NCBI GenBank assembly: GCA_031374935.1
Contig: JANMHB010000025.1
Location: forward strand, 98,741 to 162,740
DNA: 64,000 nucleotides
DNA from: JACMLX01 sp031374935
GTDB lineage: Bacteria; Gemmatimonadota; Gemmatimonadetes; Gemmatimonadales; Gemmatimonadaceae
Direction of reading: 5' to 3'
The number at the start of each line of letters is the position of its first letter. Position 1 is the stretch's first letter. Made by a program: the position numbers and the translations under genes. Under the pieces are notes generated by a model. It had not been told where the DNA came from, made no database searches, and was given only the letters and a program-made list of their open reading frames with translations. Of this stretch, positions 52,309-61,185 are shown one piece after another.

Positions 52309-52878
52309 ATGAGGTTTCCGGACGTCCGCAGTCTGAAGTGGGGCCTCGCTTTCTTGGCGCTCGGCGTTGCGGCCATAGCGCTCGGTGGCGCGGCAGTTGC
52401 ACGCGGTGCCGCCGTCTCGACCAATCCTATCGTCTGGTCATCGGTGTTCCGGATGATCGAGCTGACGTGGCCCTCCGTGGCACAGCTGCCGACGGTGGAC
52501 CTTGCGCGGCGCCTCGACGCTGGTGAGCGCGTCCTGCTGATCGATACGCGCTCCAGGGACGAGTACCTGGTCAGTCACTTGCCGGGCGCCGTCTGGGCAG
52601 AGCGTCCTGCGCAGTTGCGCGCGGCGGTCCGCGCCGTGCCTGCCGAGCAGCTGGTCGTTCTCTACTGCTCGGTCGGTGTGCGTTCGTCCAAGGCTGCCGC
52701 GCTGCTGCTGCGTGATGGCGGGCACACGGTGGCCAATCTCAGCGGCTCGATCTTTCAATGGGCGAACGAGGGGCGCGCGCTCGAGGCGGATGGCAAGCCG
52801 GCGCTGCAGGTGCATCCCTACAACCGCGCGTGGGGGCACCTGCTCGAACCGCGCCTGCGCGCCGTGAGCCGGCCGTGA
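52309..52878 (+). CDS. Membrane-anchored rhodanese-like sulfurtransferase
   Basis: This 189-residue protein has an N-terminal membrane helix (WGLAFLALGVAAIALGGAAV, about 10-30) and one rhodanese domain. The domain contains LLIDTRSRDEYLVSHLPGAVW and the catalytic loop YCSVGVRS with Cys120. It may transfer sulfane sulfur or sense redox state on the periplasmic side. It overlaps the sterol-desaturase gene by 4 bp (GTGA), so they are translated together. ATG 52309 follows an AGGT; a more distal ATG at 52252 is possible. Confidence 0.85.
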   Translation: MRFPDVRSLKWGLAFLALGVAAIALGGAAVARGAAVSTNPIVWSSVFRMIELTWPSVAQLPTVDLARRLDAGERVLLIDTRSRDEYLVSHLPGAVWAERPAQLRAAVRAVPAEQLVVLYCSVGVRSSKAAALLLRDGGHTVANLSGSIFQWANEGRALEADGKPALQVHPYNRAWGHLLEPRLRAVSRP

Positions 52879-53696
52879 TCGACGCAGCCACGCTGCAGGC
52901 CTGGCGCACACCGGCATCGCTGAGCGTGCTGTTCGCGCTCTTCGCCTGGGAGACCGGGCAGCCCTTCTTCGCGCTGTTCGCACGTAATGCGCACCCGTGG
53001 CGCGTGCGGCTGCGTCACGCGGCGATGAACATCGGCATCGGGGTGCTCAACGGCCTTGCCATTCGCTTCGGATTTCTGGCGCTCTGGATTTCCACCATGC
53101 GATGGACGATGGAGCACGGCGTGGGCCTTTTGAACTGGCTGCCGATTCCATCGATGTGGCGCTGGCTGCCGGCGCTGCTGCTACTCGACACCTGGACGTA
53201 CGCCTGGCACCGGTTGAACCACACCGTTCCGTTCTTCTGGCGTTTCCATCGCCTGCATCACTCCGATCGCGAGATGGACGTGACGACAGCCAATCGCTTT
53301 CACTTCGGCGAGATCGCGCTGTCGGCACTGTTTCGCGTGCCGGTCTTGGCACTCATCGGTTGTCGGCTGGACGAACTCGCGCTCTACGAATTGCTGCTCT
53401 TCGCTGTGGTGCAGTTTCACCACGCCAACATCGGCTTGCCCGACTGGCTCGATCAGGCACTGCGGACCGTCATCGTGACGCCGCATCTGCACAAGGTGCA
53501 TCACTCGGTGGTGCTCGTGGAGCAGAACGCGAATTTCAGCTCGTTGTTTTCGTGGTGGGATCGGATTGCGCAGACCTTCCGGTTGGTGCCGAATTTGTCC
53601 CGTGTGGTGTTTGGGGTCGACGAGGCTGCGGCGGTGAACACCGCGCACTCTGCCGGGACGCTTCCGGCCGCAACACGGAGTGACGCGCAGTCCTGA
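52875..53696 (+). CDS. Sterol desaturase / fatty acid hydroxylase superfamily membrane protein
   Basis: This 273-residue membrane protein has several hydrophobic helices and a full set of histidine clusters for a di-iron site: HRLNH, HRLHH, HHANI and HKVHH. Members hydroxylate or desaturate lipids, sterols or carotenoids using oxygen. It starts on GTG 52875 within the end of the rhodanese gene. The substrate is unknown; membrane lipid or hopanoid modification is the natural guess. Confidence 0.88.
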   Translation: MIDAATLQAWRTPASLSVLFALFAWETGQPFFALFARNAHPWRVRLRHAAMNIGIGVLNGLAIRFGFLALWISTMRWTMEHGVGLLNWLPIPSMWRWLPALLLLDTWTYAWHRLNHTVPFFWRFHRLHHSDREMDVTTANRFHFGEIALSALFRVPVLALIGCRLDELALYELLLFAVVQFHHANIGLPDWLDQALRTVIVTPHLHKVHHSVVLVEQNANFSSLFSWWDRIAQTFRLVPNLSRVVFGVDEAAAVNTAHSAGTLPAATRSDAQS

Positions 53697-53752
53697 ATCC
53701 TCGTACCACCTCCTGACGTGCTGAGCGCATCACGCGCCACGAGACGCTTCGC

Positions 53753-54076
53753 ATGACGATGGATGCACACCGTCGCCTGCTCTCCGTCGTGGCACTCGCC
53801 ATGTGCGGCGCAGCTTCCAGTGGCGCTCAGTCGGCGCCGGCCGATGCCGCACCCGCGGCCACCAAGGCCAGGGCCGCGATCGTCGACTCGATCGACGCCC
53901 TCGTCCCCGGCTGGCTGACCCGCTTCCGCGCACCGAGTATCACGATTGCGCATGTTCAGGATGGACGGATCGACTGGACGCGCGTCTACTGCGAACAGTC
54001 TGCCCCGAAGAAGGTCCCGAATTGTCCCACGCTGACCGGATACGGACTGGGGGGCAGATCTCGAGTATGCGGGTGA
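53753..54076 (+). pseudogene. 5' remnant of a beta-lactamase-family serine hydrolase
   Basis: The frame encodes a signal peptide (LLSVVALAMCGAASSGAQ) then VDSIDALVPGWLTRFRAPSI and TIAHVQDGRIDWTRVYCEQS. These resemble the first 80 residues of S12 beta-lactamase-like proteins, just before the SxxK motif. It then drifts into VPNCPTLTGYGLGG and stops, with no SxxK and 300 or more residues missing. The GlcD gene on the other strand follows 40 bp later. It is best read as a deletion remnant; assignment of the short fragment is tentative. Confidence 0.55.
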
Positions 54077-54116
54077 CCCGTGCGCTGGCATACGCGCAGC
54101 CACAGCCTTCCGGTGC

Positions 54117-55562
54117 TTACGCAGATCGATGCGTTTCGTCACCTACCGCATCACGCGCAAAGATCTTGCCCGGATTCAGGATGTTCTGCGGATCGAGCGC
54201 CTGCTTGATGGCCCGCATCACGTGAATGGCGTCACCGTGCTGCCGTTCGAGCGATGCCATCTTGCCAAGGCCGATCCCATGTTCGCCGGTGCAGGTGCCA
54301 TGCATCGCGATCGCGCGCTCGGTAAGCCGTGTGGCGATGCCTTTCGCCAGCGCATGTTCCGCTGGATCATTCGGGTCGAGCAGCAGCATCAGGTGAAAGT
54401 TGCCGTCGCCCACGTGCCCGACGAGTGGCGCGACGATCCCGGCCGCCACGACATCGGCCCGGGTCTCGCGAATGCACTGCGCCAGGTTGGAGATCGGCAC
54501 ACAGGCATCCGTCGTCCAGGCCCGCGCACCGGGCCGCAGCGCCAGACCGGCCCAGTACACCTTGTGACGCGCCTCCCACAGCCTGGCGCGGTCATCCTCA
54601 GTGGTGGCCGACGCGTGCACCACGCCCGCAAAGTCTGCGATGATGTCGTGCACCGCCGTCAGCTGCTCGCCCAGCGCATCCGCGCTGAATGCGTGCAGCT
54701 CCAGAAAAATCATCGGGAGCACAGGGTAGCCGAGCGAGAGCAACCCGTTCAGTGCGCTGATCGTGGTCGCGTCCACCAGCTCGATACGCGCCAGAGGCAC
54801 GCCGCTCTGGAGCAGCGCGATGACGGCGTCGATCGCGGCATCTTCCGTGTCGAAGGCGCAGACGGCAGCGGCGATGGCGTCGGGTACGGGATGCAGCCGT
54901 AGTGTGGCCTCGGTGACGATGCCAAGCGTTCCCTCTGAGCCGAGGAACAGTCGGGTCAGATCGTAGCCTGCGGATGACTTGCGCGCTCGGCTGCCGGTGT
55001 GGATCACCGACCCATCCGCCATCACCACCGTGAGCGCAAGGGTGTTCTCGCGCATGGTACCGTAGCGCACCGATGTCGTGCCTGACGCACCGGTCGCAAT
55101 CATGCCGCCGATGGTGGCATCGGCACCCGGGTCGACGAAGAAGGTGGCACCGGTCGGCGCGAGTTCGCCAACGAGCTGCCTGCGGGTGACGCCCGCCTCG
55201 ACGGTGACGTCGAGATCCTCGACACTCACGCGCAGGACCCGGTCCATTCGCGAGAGGTCGATCGACACCCCACCTTCTACTGCGCTGACATGGCCTTCGA
55301 GCGAACTGCCGGCGCCGTATGCAATGAGCGGAACGTCGCGGGCGGCACAGCCCCGTACGATTGCGCTGACCTCATCGGTCGTCAGTGGGTAGACCACCAC
55401 ATCCGGAGGGGCCGGCGGCAGGTGCGTCTCGCCGCGGCCATGCTGATCCAGCTCCGAGGCCACACGGGTGAGGCGGTCGCCGACGATCGTTTGCAGGAAC
55501 GCGATGAGCCCCCGCACGTCGCGGACGCGCGAGCGGGTGGATGGCGTGATGGTGTGACTCAC
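54117..55562 (-). CDS. FAD-linked oxidase, GlcD/D-lactate dehydrogenase type
   Basis: This 481-residue flavoenzyme has a PCMH FAD domain with VVVYPLTTDEVSAIVR, LIAYGAGSSLEGHVS and FVDPGADATIGGMIATGASG. The C-terminal FAD-oxidase_C domain has VGHVGDGNFHLMLLLDP, with metal and substrate His, and HGTCTGEHGIGLGK. It should oxidise a 2-hydroxy acid such as D-lactate or glycolate to the 2-oxo acid, passing electrons to quinone or cytochrome. No glcE or glcF partner is adjacent, which fits the single-subunit D-lactate dehydrogenase type. GTG 55562 is used because upstream sequence is repeat DNA. Confidence 0.9.
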   Translation of the reverse strand: MSHTITPSTRSRVRDVRGLIAFLQTIVGDRLTRVASELDQHGRGETHLPPAPPDVVVYPLTTDEVSAIVRGCAARDVPLIAYGAGSSLEGHVSAVEGGVSIDLSRMDRVLRVSVEDLDVTVEAGVTRRQLVGELAPTGATFFVDPGADATIGGMIATGASGTTSVRYGTMRENTLALTVVMADGSVIHTGSRARKSSAGYDLTRLFLGSEGTLGIVTEATLRLHPVPDAIAAAVCAFDTEDAAIDAVIALLQSGVPLARIELVDATTISALNGLLSLGYPVLPMIFLELHAFSADALGEQLTAVHDIIADFAGVVHASATTEDDRARLWEARHKVYWAGLALRPGARAWTTDACVPISNLAQCIRETRADVVAAGIVAPLVGHVGDGNFHLMLLLDPNDPAEHALAKGIATRLTERAIAMHGTCTGEHGIGLGKMASLERQHGDAIHVMRAIKQALDPQNILNPGKIFARDAVGDETHRSA

Positions 55563-55888
55563 TCTGGGGGACTCCTGCGTTGACGCCGGGTTGCTACTGC
55601 CCGTGAATGCCGGACGATACACGGTGGTGCCCGGGACCGGCGGGCCTCGATGGGGACGGAGTTCCTGGCTCGATGGGGACGGAGTTTCGCATTTCGCGGC
55701 TGCGGGCTCGATGGGGACGGAGTTTTGCATTTCGCGGCTGCGGGCGGGCGAGCGTAGTGCTGAGGTCGCTTGCCGCGCCTTGCGCGCGCCAATCACGTTG
55801 TTCGGCCGGCCGCCCACGCGGATGGACGCTGCGCACCAGACGGCCCATTCACCATCTCTGTCTCGCCCACATCATTTCAGACTGCGCC
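55563..55888. other. Divergent intergenic region containing REP-like repeats
   Basis: This 326-bp gap separates the GlcD gene and the DUF1801 gene, which point away from each other. It holds the repeat block at 55647-55743. I see nothing else. Confidence 0.5.
55647..55743. repeat. Dispersed palindrome-family repeat, array A
   Basis: TCGATGGGGACGGAGTT occurs three times (55647-55663, 55670-55686 and 55708-55724). The last two lie in a 38-bp tandem duplication (55668-55705 and 55706-55743) with one mismatch. The complement core AACTCCGTCCCCAT is the same as in the array at 59612-59703, 4 kb away. Confidence 0.75.
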
Positions 55889-56329
55889 ATGACATCTGCG
55901 CGCGCCATTCACCAGGACTTTCGTGCGCTGCTCGATCGCAAGGAACCCGAACTGGTCGAGCTTTTCTGTGACCTGCGATCCTTCATGCTCGAGTTGCACC
56001 CGGCCGCGAATGAACTGCTCTACCACACGCACGCGCTGACCGCCGTCTTCACGATGTCAGAAAAGCTGGGGGACGCGTACTGCATGCTCCCGATCTACAC
56101 CAATCACGTCAATCTTGGCTTCAACAAGGGCACGCGGTTGCCTGACCCGCACCATCTGCTGCAAGGCACGGGCAACCTTATCCGACATGTACCGGTCACC
56201 AAACCCTCCGACTACCGGAACCCGAAAGTGAAAACGCTGGTGATTGCAGCGATCCAGTTCGCGACCGCAGACATGGATGCGCCATCACGCTCCGTTGGAA
56301 AGACCGTCTCGAAGATCACGAAACGGTAG
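55889..56329 (+). CDS. DUF1801 domain protein
   Basis: This 146-residue protein is a single small domain, with YHTHALTAVFTMSEKL and YTNHVNLGFNKGTRLPDPHHLLQGTG, as found in the DUF1801/YdhG-like fold. These are soluble proteins of unknown biochemical function. ATG 55889 gives the family length. It is isolated, between repeat DNA and the sulfite-oxidase-like gene. Confidence 0.75.
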   Translation: MTSARAIHQDFRALLDRKEPELVELFCDLRSFMLELHPAANELLYHTHALTAVFTMSEKLGDAYCMLPIYTNHVNLGFNKGTRLPDPHHLLQGTGNLIRHVPVTKPSDYRNPKVKTLVIAAIQFATADMDAPSRSVGKTVSKITKR

Positions 56330-56443
56330 CGGGGCAGCTGACTGACGCGAGCAGGCGTGTTGGCCCGGAAGCACGGCTCGCGCGCACTCGACTGTCCTGA
56401 CGCAAGCCAGGCGAGGCCGACGTGAGGCATATCGCGTGCAGCC

Positions 56444-57520
56444 TCATCCCGCCACGACACTCACACGATGCCAGGCGTTGTTCAGATACCCCTTCACATT
56501 CCACACGTCACGCAACTCGCCGGGTTGCGTCGCTCCGCTTTCGTCGAATGCACGGACCATCAGCGTGTGGCGTCCCTCGGGCAGATCCACTGTCGCCTGC
56601 CACCGCGTCCAGGTCCAGCGATCGCGCACTGCGTCAAGCGTGGCAGAGTGCCACTGCGCGCCACCATCAATCGAGTACTCGACGGCCGTGATCGCACATG
56701 CCTCGGTGCCGATCGCCCAGCCGCGGATCACCGCTGGTCCCGCTGCGACCCTCTGTTCTGGTGACGGGTCGAGAATGACCGAGTTCAGCGTGATTTGGGC
56801 GAGCGCAACGCCTCTGGTCACGTCGCCTGGTCGCTCCGCATCCGGCTCGCGCTGCACACGATAGGCCTGCGTCTGGAAGTAATTCGACGATGGCTCGGCG
56901 GCCGCCGTGATGCGCCCAAGCCACTTCACGCTGCGCGCACCGATCCATCCCGGCACCAACGTGCGCACGGGAAACCCATGCGTCGGTGACAATGGCAGTC
57001 CGTTCAGCTCGAATGCCAGCAGCACATCCGCTTGCAGCGCCTTGTCACGCGTGATGGATCCGCCGAAGCCAAAGCGTCGCCCGCGTCGCTCCACGGTATC
57101 CATCCCGGCGAACTCGATGTGGTGCGCATCCGGCGAGAGCCCGCATGCCAGCAGCACATCGCGAAGCGACACGCCGCCCCAGCGCCCAGTGCTCGCCGGC
57201 TCTGGCCCCCACGGCAGTTCGCCGGGCAGTGGGGCGATCGAGAGCAACTCATCGCGCCGCAGCCCGGCGCAAAGCAGGGTTGAGACGACCTCTCGCCGCG
57301 GCAGCTGTTCTAGCTCGGCGAACGACAGTGACTGCGGGCGCGCGACCATCCCGTCGACAACCAGTCGCCAGTGTGCCAGGTCGATGGTCGGCGGCGTGGC
57401 ATGGCTGCGCGTGAAGAAGCGCTCGACAGGGGTGAGCTGACCTTCGTCCAGCCCCGCGCGCCGCGCGCCGGAGTTGAGACCGTCGGTCCCGTGGTACAGT
57501 CGATCGTCAGCGGGTGTCAT
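56444..57520 (-). CDS. Sulfite oxidase-like molybdopterin enzyme
   Basis: This 358-residue protein has the sulfite-oxidase molybdopterin domain (about 25-210) with the Mo-ligand Cys84 in TLLCAGLRR, GVSLRDVLLACG and HGFPVRTLVPGWIGARSVKWL. The C-terminal MoCo dimerisation domain starts at about 240 (GDVTRGVALAQITLNSVILD) and has AVEYSIDGGAQWH. The family motif is usually CAGNRR; here the Asn is Leu. No haem domain or export signal is evident, and no cytochrome partner gene is adjacent. It probably oxidises or reduces a sulfur or nitrogen compound; the exact substrate is open. Confidence 0.87.
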   Translation of the reverse strand: MTPADDRLYHGTDGLNSGARRAGLDEGQLTPVERFFTRSHATPPTIDLAHWRLVVDGMVARPQSLSFAELEQLPRREVVSTLLCAGLRRDELLSIAPLPGELPWGPEPASTGRWGGVSLRDVLLACGLSPDAHHIEFAGMDTVERRGRRFGFGGSITRDKALQADVLLAFELNGLPLSPTHGFPVRTLVPGWIGARSVKWLGRITAAAEPSSNYFQTQAYRVQREPDAERPGDVTRGVALAQITLNSVILDPSPEQRVAAGPAVIRGWAIGTEACAITAVEYSIDGGAQWHSATLDAVRDRWTWTRWQATVDLPEGRHTLMVRAFDESGATQPGELRDVWNVKGYLNNAWHRVSVVAG

Positions 57521-57551
57521 GCTGGATATGTGAGGAGAGCAGAAGCGCCAT

Positions 57552-57573
57552 TTTACAAGATAGCCATCGTAAA
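57552..57573. promoter_or_regulatory. Inverted repeat upstream of the sulfite-oxidase-like gene
   Basis: TTTAC (57552-57556) and GTAAA (57569-57573) form an inverted repeat with a 12-nt spacer. The patch is AT-rich and lies about 32 bp upstream of the sulfite-oxidase start on the minus strand, where its promoter should be. Confidence 0.35.
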
Positions 57574-57795
57574 CTCCGCTCCTTCATGCCGGCGTTCCAC
57601 GGCTGGCCGGGCCCAAGCCGAGCGCGCCGTTCCCTCCGAAGCATGTCGATTCCGTGGATCGCTGGTCTTTCCCCTCCCGGTTCGCACTGACATCTTCGAT
57701 GGTATGACGCCTCCTCATGTGATCGCCGTCGGGATCCGCGCCGGGTTGCTGCGCTGGCTGACCCGCACATGGACCACACCACGTTCCCATAGCCG

Positions 57796-59577
57796 ATGCT
57801 GACCGCCTCGCAGCACTATCGCGCGCGCTCCGCCGTGATGGCCGCCACTCTCATGATGTTCGCGAGTTCCGCCGCCATAGCGCAGCCCGGGCCGTCACCA
57901 TCGCAACAGATTGCGGGTCTGCTCGATACCGTGACGCACGGCATGCGCGCGGCGGGGCTCGACTTCAATTTGTCCGACACCGGGAAACGACATCTTCCCG
58001 ATCCCACGCGTCAGGCGTGGCAGAACGATGCGGTGCAGTGGGCGTGGGTCGCGCAGCAAGTCCAGTCGATCCCGACGGCGGCTCTTTCGCCAGAGGAACG
58101 GCTGACGGTGCAGTTGCTCGTCTGGGAAGCCGCCGCGAACCGCCAGAAAGGGCCGTTCTGGTGGGTTGATTTCTCCACCGTCACACCGTACGCATCGCCG
58201 CTTGGGGGCATCGCGCGAGGATTCACCGCGCGGCCGCTGCGCGTGTCGTCAGACACGGTGCGATACCTGCAATTGCTTCGCGAGGTGGCACCGCTGATCG
58301 ACTCGATCCGCACGGGGCTGGAGCAGCGAGCAGCACGCGGTATCCGACTGTCGAAGCAAGCGTTGCCCGCCAGCGTGGCGCTGTTGCGTACGTATGGCGC
58401 ACGCGGGGCGGGGAATCCGTTCGCCGTGCCGTCGACACGGGCCAATGCGCTCGACTCGGCCACACGCGGCGCATTTCTGGCGTCGACGGAACGCGAAGTC
58501 GGGAACGCGATCGTGCCTGCCGTCGATCGCCTGGTGGCACTGCTCACCGGTTCCTACGCCGACGCTGCGCGCCCTGCGGTTGGCCTGATGCACTATCCCG
58601 GGGGCCGCGCGTACTACGACTGGCTGGTGCGATATCACACCACGCTGCCGGTGACGGCCGACGAGGTGCACCGGATCGGTGTGGCCGAGGTGGCGCGGAT
58701 CGAGGGCGAGATGGCAGCCATTCGTGCAGCAGTCGTGTTCACTGGCTCACGATCTGCGTTCCACGCACAACTCGCGAAGGATCCGCGATTCATTGCGAAG
58801 ACGCCTGAAGAGTTCGGCGATCGGCTGATGAGTTACGCCGATCGGCTCTGGCCTCTGATCCCGCGTGCCTTTGGCACGTTGCCACGGGCGAGAGGCGACG
58901 TACGACGCCTGCCACCGGAGCTCGAGCCGGCGATGACCTTCGGCTACTACCAGGTGCCGACCACACGCGATTCGGTCGGCCACTACTTCTACAACGGCAC
59001 GCAACTCGAGCAGCGCTCACTGCTCACTGCCGCGCCGTTGATCGCGCATGAGCTCTGGCCCGGTCATCACTTTCAGGTGAATCTCAGCCGTGAGAACAGC
59101 GCGCTGCCGCCATACCGGCGTGATCGGTACTACACGGCCTTTGGCGAAGGGTGGGGCGACTATGCCAGTATCGTTGCCGGCGAACTCGGCCTCTACGACG
59201 ATCCGTATGACCGATACGGGCGGCTGGCGATGGACATGTTCATTTCGTGTCGGCTGGTCGTCGATACCGGCATGAACGCGCTCGGGTGGTCACGTGAGCG
59301 GGCGATGGCATACATGCGGGAGCATGTACTCGAGTCCGAGGCGCAGATCGGCACGGAGTCACTTCGCTACAGCACCGATCTGCCGGGGCAGGCGCTGGCG
59401 TACAAGATGGGGAGTCGGGAGTTCGTGCAGATTCGGGCTGCGGCCGAGCGGGCACTTGGTTCGCGATTCAAGTTGCCGGCGTATCACGACATGCTGATCG
59501 GGAGTGGAAGTCTGCCGATGACGGTGGTGCGCGCGCGGGTGGGGGCGTGGGTGCAGGGGCAGATGGGGGCGAACTAG
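57796..59577 (+). CDS. DUF885 metallohydrolase-like exported protein
   Basis: This 593-residue protein has a signal peptide (VMAATLMMFASSAAIAQ). The DUF885 core carries the zinc-type motif IAHELWPGHHFQVN (HExxxGHH), the second-site Glu in FGEGWGDYA, and SLRYSTDLPGQALAYKMG near the C-terminus. The layout resembles M32-like carboxypeptidases. It is likely a periplasmic metallopeptidase. The stop is followed by the repeat array, which could act as its terminator. Confidence 0.87.
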   Translation: MLTASQHYRARSAVMAATLMMFASSAAIAQPGPSPSQQIAGLLDTVTHGMRAAGLDFNLSDTGKRHLPDPTRQAWQNDAVQWAWVAQQVQSIPTAALSPEERLTVQLLVWEAAANRQKGPFWWVDFSTVTPYASPLGGIARGFTARPLRVSSDTVRYLQLLREVAPLIDSIRTGLEQRAARGIRLSKQALPASVALLRTYGARGAGNPFAVPSTRANALDSATRGAFLASTEREVGNAIVPAVDRLVALLTGSYADAARPAVGLMHYPGGRAYYDWLVRYHTTLPVTADEVHRIGVAEVARIEGEMAAIRAAVVFTGSRSAFHAQLAKDPRFIAKTPEEFGDRLMSYADRLWPLIPRAFGTLPRARGDVRRLPPELEPAMTFGYYQVPTTRDSVGHYFYNGTQLEQRSLLTAAPLIAHELWPGHHFQVNLSRENSALPPYRRDRYYTAFGEGWGDYASIVAGELGLYDDPYDRYGRLAMDMFISCRLVVDTGMNALGWSRERAMAYMREHVLESEAQIGTESLRYSTDLPGQALAYKMGSREFVQIRAAAERALGSRFKLPAYHDMLIGSGSLPMTVVRARVGAWVQGQMGAN

Positions 59578-59611
59578 GTCGCAGAGCGGTGGGGCCTTCG
59601 TGCGTCGTCAC

Positions 59612-59703
59612 GGGGACGGAGTTCATGAGATCGCGAACTCCGTCCCCATGAGCTCGCGAACTCCGTCCCCATGAGCTCGCGAACTCCGTCCCCATGAGCT
59701 CCC
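59612..59703. repeat. Dispersed palindrome-family repeat, array B, with hairpin
   Basis: GGGGACGGAGTTC (59612-59624) and GAACTCCGTCCCC (59635-59647) form a perfect 13-bp stem with a 10-nt loop. From 59635 the 23-bp unit (core GAACTCCGTCCCCATGAGCT) repeats in tandem three times, to 59703, with one difference near the end. It fills the gap between convergent DUF885 and M20 genes and could end transcription from both sides. Confidence 0.8.
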
Positions 59704-59713
59704 TTTTGCCGCG

Positions 59714-61024
59714 CTACCGCCCCTTCACCCCCGCCAGATAGTCCGTCGCCAGATTCGACAACGCGCGCACCCCCGTCTCCAGCGCACCCTCATCCGCGAA
59801 GAACAACGGCGAATGATTCGGCGACGCCGTCGCCAGATCCCGGTCCTTCGGCGTCACACCGAGAAAGAAGAACACGCTCGGCATCGTCTTCGCGAACACC
59901 GGGAAGTCCTCGGAGCCCATCACCGGGCCGATCATCTGCAGCCCGCCAAAGCCCGCAGTGCGCTTCAACGTCGGCATCATGCGCTCCGTGAGCGTGGTGT
60001 CGTTCGCCTGCACCAGGCCGCCTTCGTCCACCGTAACCATCGCTGTCGCCCCCGCGCTCGCCGCGATCTGCTCGGCCGTGCGCTTGATGCGCATTGCGAT
60101 GTCGGCGCGCATCACATCGTCGAACGTGCGAAGCGTCCCCACCATCACCACACTGTCCGGAATGATGTTGCTGCGATTCCCGCCGACAATCTGTCCCACC
60201 GTCAGCACACTGGGCAGATACGCCACATTCACCTGACGACTCGCGATCGTCTGCAGGCCAAGCACGATCTGCGACGCGACCACGATCGGATCGATGCCGC
60301 TCCACGGCTGCGAGCCGTGCGTCTGTCGACCCTTTACGATGATGGTGAAGTTGCCTGCGGCGGCCATCTGCGGACCGACGCGAATGCCGATCGATCCGAC
60401 GCGAGAGGGCCAGACATGCAGCCCGAATACCGCGCTGGGTGTCGGGTCCTTGAGCGCTCCCGCATCGACCATCGCCTGCGCGCCACCAAGTCCCTCCTCG
60501 GCCGGCTGAAACAGGAACTTCACGGTGCCGGGCACCTGCGCCTTCATCCCCGCGAGTACTTCGGCCACACCCATCAGAATCGCGACGTGATTATCGTGCC
60601 CGCAGGCGTGCATCGCTCCAACTTCCTGCCCCTGCCACATCACCTTGGCCTTGCTCCTGAATGGCAGGTCCACCTGCTCGGTGACCGGCAGCCCGTCCAT
60701 ATCGGCGCGCAACGCGACCACGGGGCCGGGCTTGCCGCCCTTGAGCACACCAACCACGCCGGTCATGCCGACCTGTGTCTGTACCTCAATCCCGAGCTGC
60801 CTGAGATGCGCCGCAACCAGCGCGGCGGTGCGTGTTTCCTGTCCGCTCAGCTCTGGGTGCTCATGAATGTCGCGCCGCCAGGCGACGACCTTCGGCATGA
60901 CGGCAGGCAGACTCGTTTCGATCAGCCGGGCAAGCTCGGATGACGGAGACTGTTGTGCGATGGCCAGCCGCGGGGCGAGCAGCGCAGCGGCGGCGAGGGC
61001 GATGAATCGGCGCATCGGGATCAT
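59714..61024 (-). CDS. M20-family amidohydrolase/aminoacylase, exported
   Basis: This 436-residue enzyme has a signal peptide (FIALAAAALLAPRLAIAQ). The M20 metal motif is in VGAMHACGHDNHVAILMG, preceded by the catalytic VALRADMDGLPV and followed by FLFQPAEEGLGGA with the catalytic Glu. The C-terminal block GPVMGSEDFPVFAKTMPS supplies further ligands. It belongs to the aminoacylase/IAA-amino acid hydrolase branch and should remove an acyl or amide group from an amino acid conjugate in the periplasm. Confidence 0.9.
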   Translation of the reverse strand: MIPMRRFIALAAAALLAPRLAIAQQSPSSELARLIETSLPAVMPKVVAWRRDIHEHPELSGQETRTAALVAAHLRQLGIEVQTQVGMTGVVGVLKGGKPGPVVALRADMDGLPVTEQVDLPFRSKAKVMWQGQEVGAMHACGHDNHVAILMGVAEVLAGMKAQVPGTVKFLFQPAEEGLGGAQAMVDAGALKDPTPSAVFGLHVWPSRVGSIGIRVGPQMAAAGNFTIIVKGRQTHGSQPWSGIDPIVVASQIVLGLQTIASRQVNVAYLPSVLTVGQIVGGNRSNIIPDSVVMVGTLRTFDDVMRADIAMRIKRTAEQIAASAGATAMVTVDEGGLVQANDTTLTERMMPTLKRTAGFGGLQMIGPVMGSEDFPVFAKTMPSVFFFLGVTPKDRDLATASPNHSPLFFADEGALETGVRALSNLATDYLAGVKGR

Positions 61025-61185
61025 GGGCGATGGGGAAGGGGTGCTGCGGCAAACGTATCACCGGGTTCATGGCGGCGGAGTCCGCAAGTCCTTGTTCTCT
61101 CACCGCATGGGTGCCTTCATGGAGGATGAGTCCTTCTGCGGCCCGTCTCCGCTGACCGAGTGCGTCCTCGCATGAACTGCTGCGG

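Noticed and set aside
55647..55743. Possible small gene made of repeats
   Set aside because: The open frames here are formed by repeat DNA and have no start signal or domain.
59612..59703. Possible CRISPR array
   Set aside because: Units are 23 bp and contiguous with no variable spacers, and no cas genes are present. The units fit a REP-type repeat instead.
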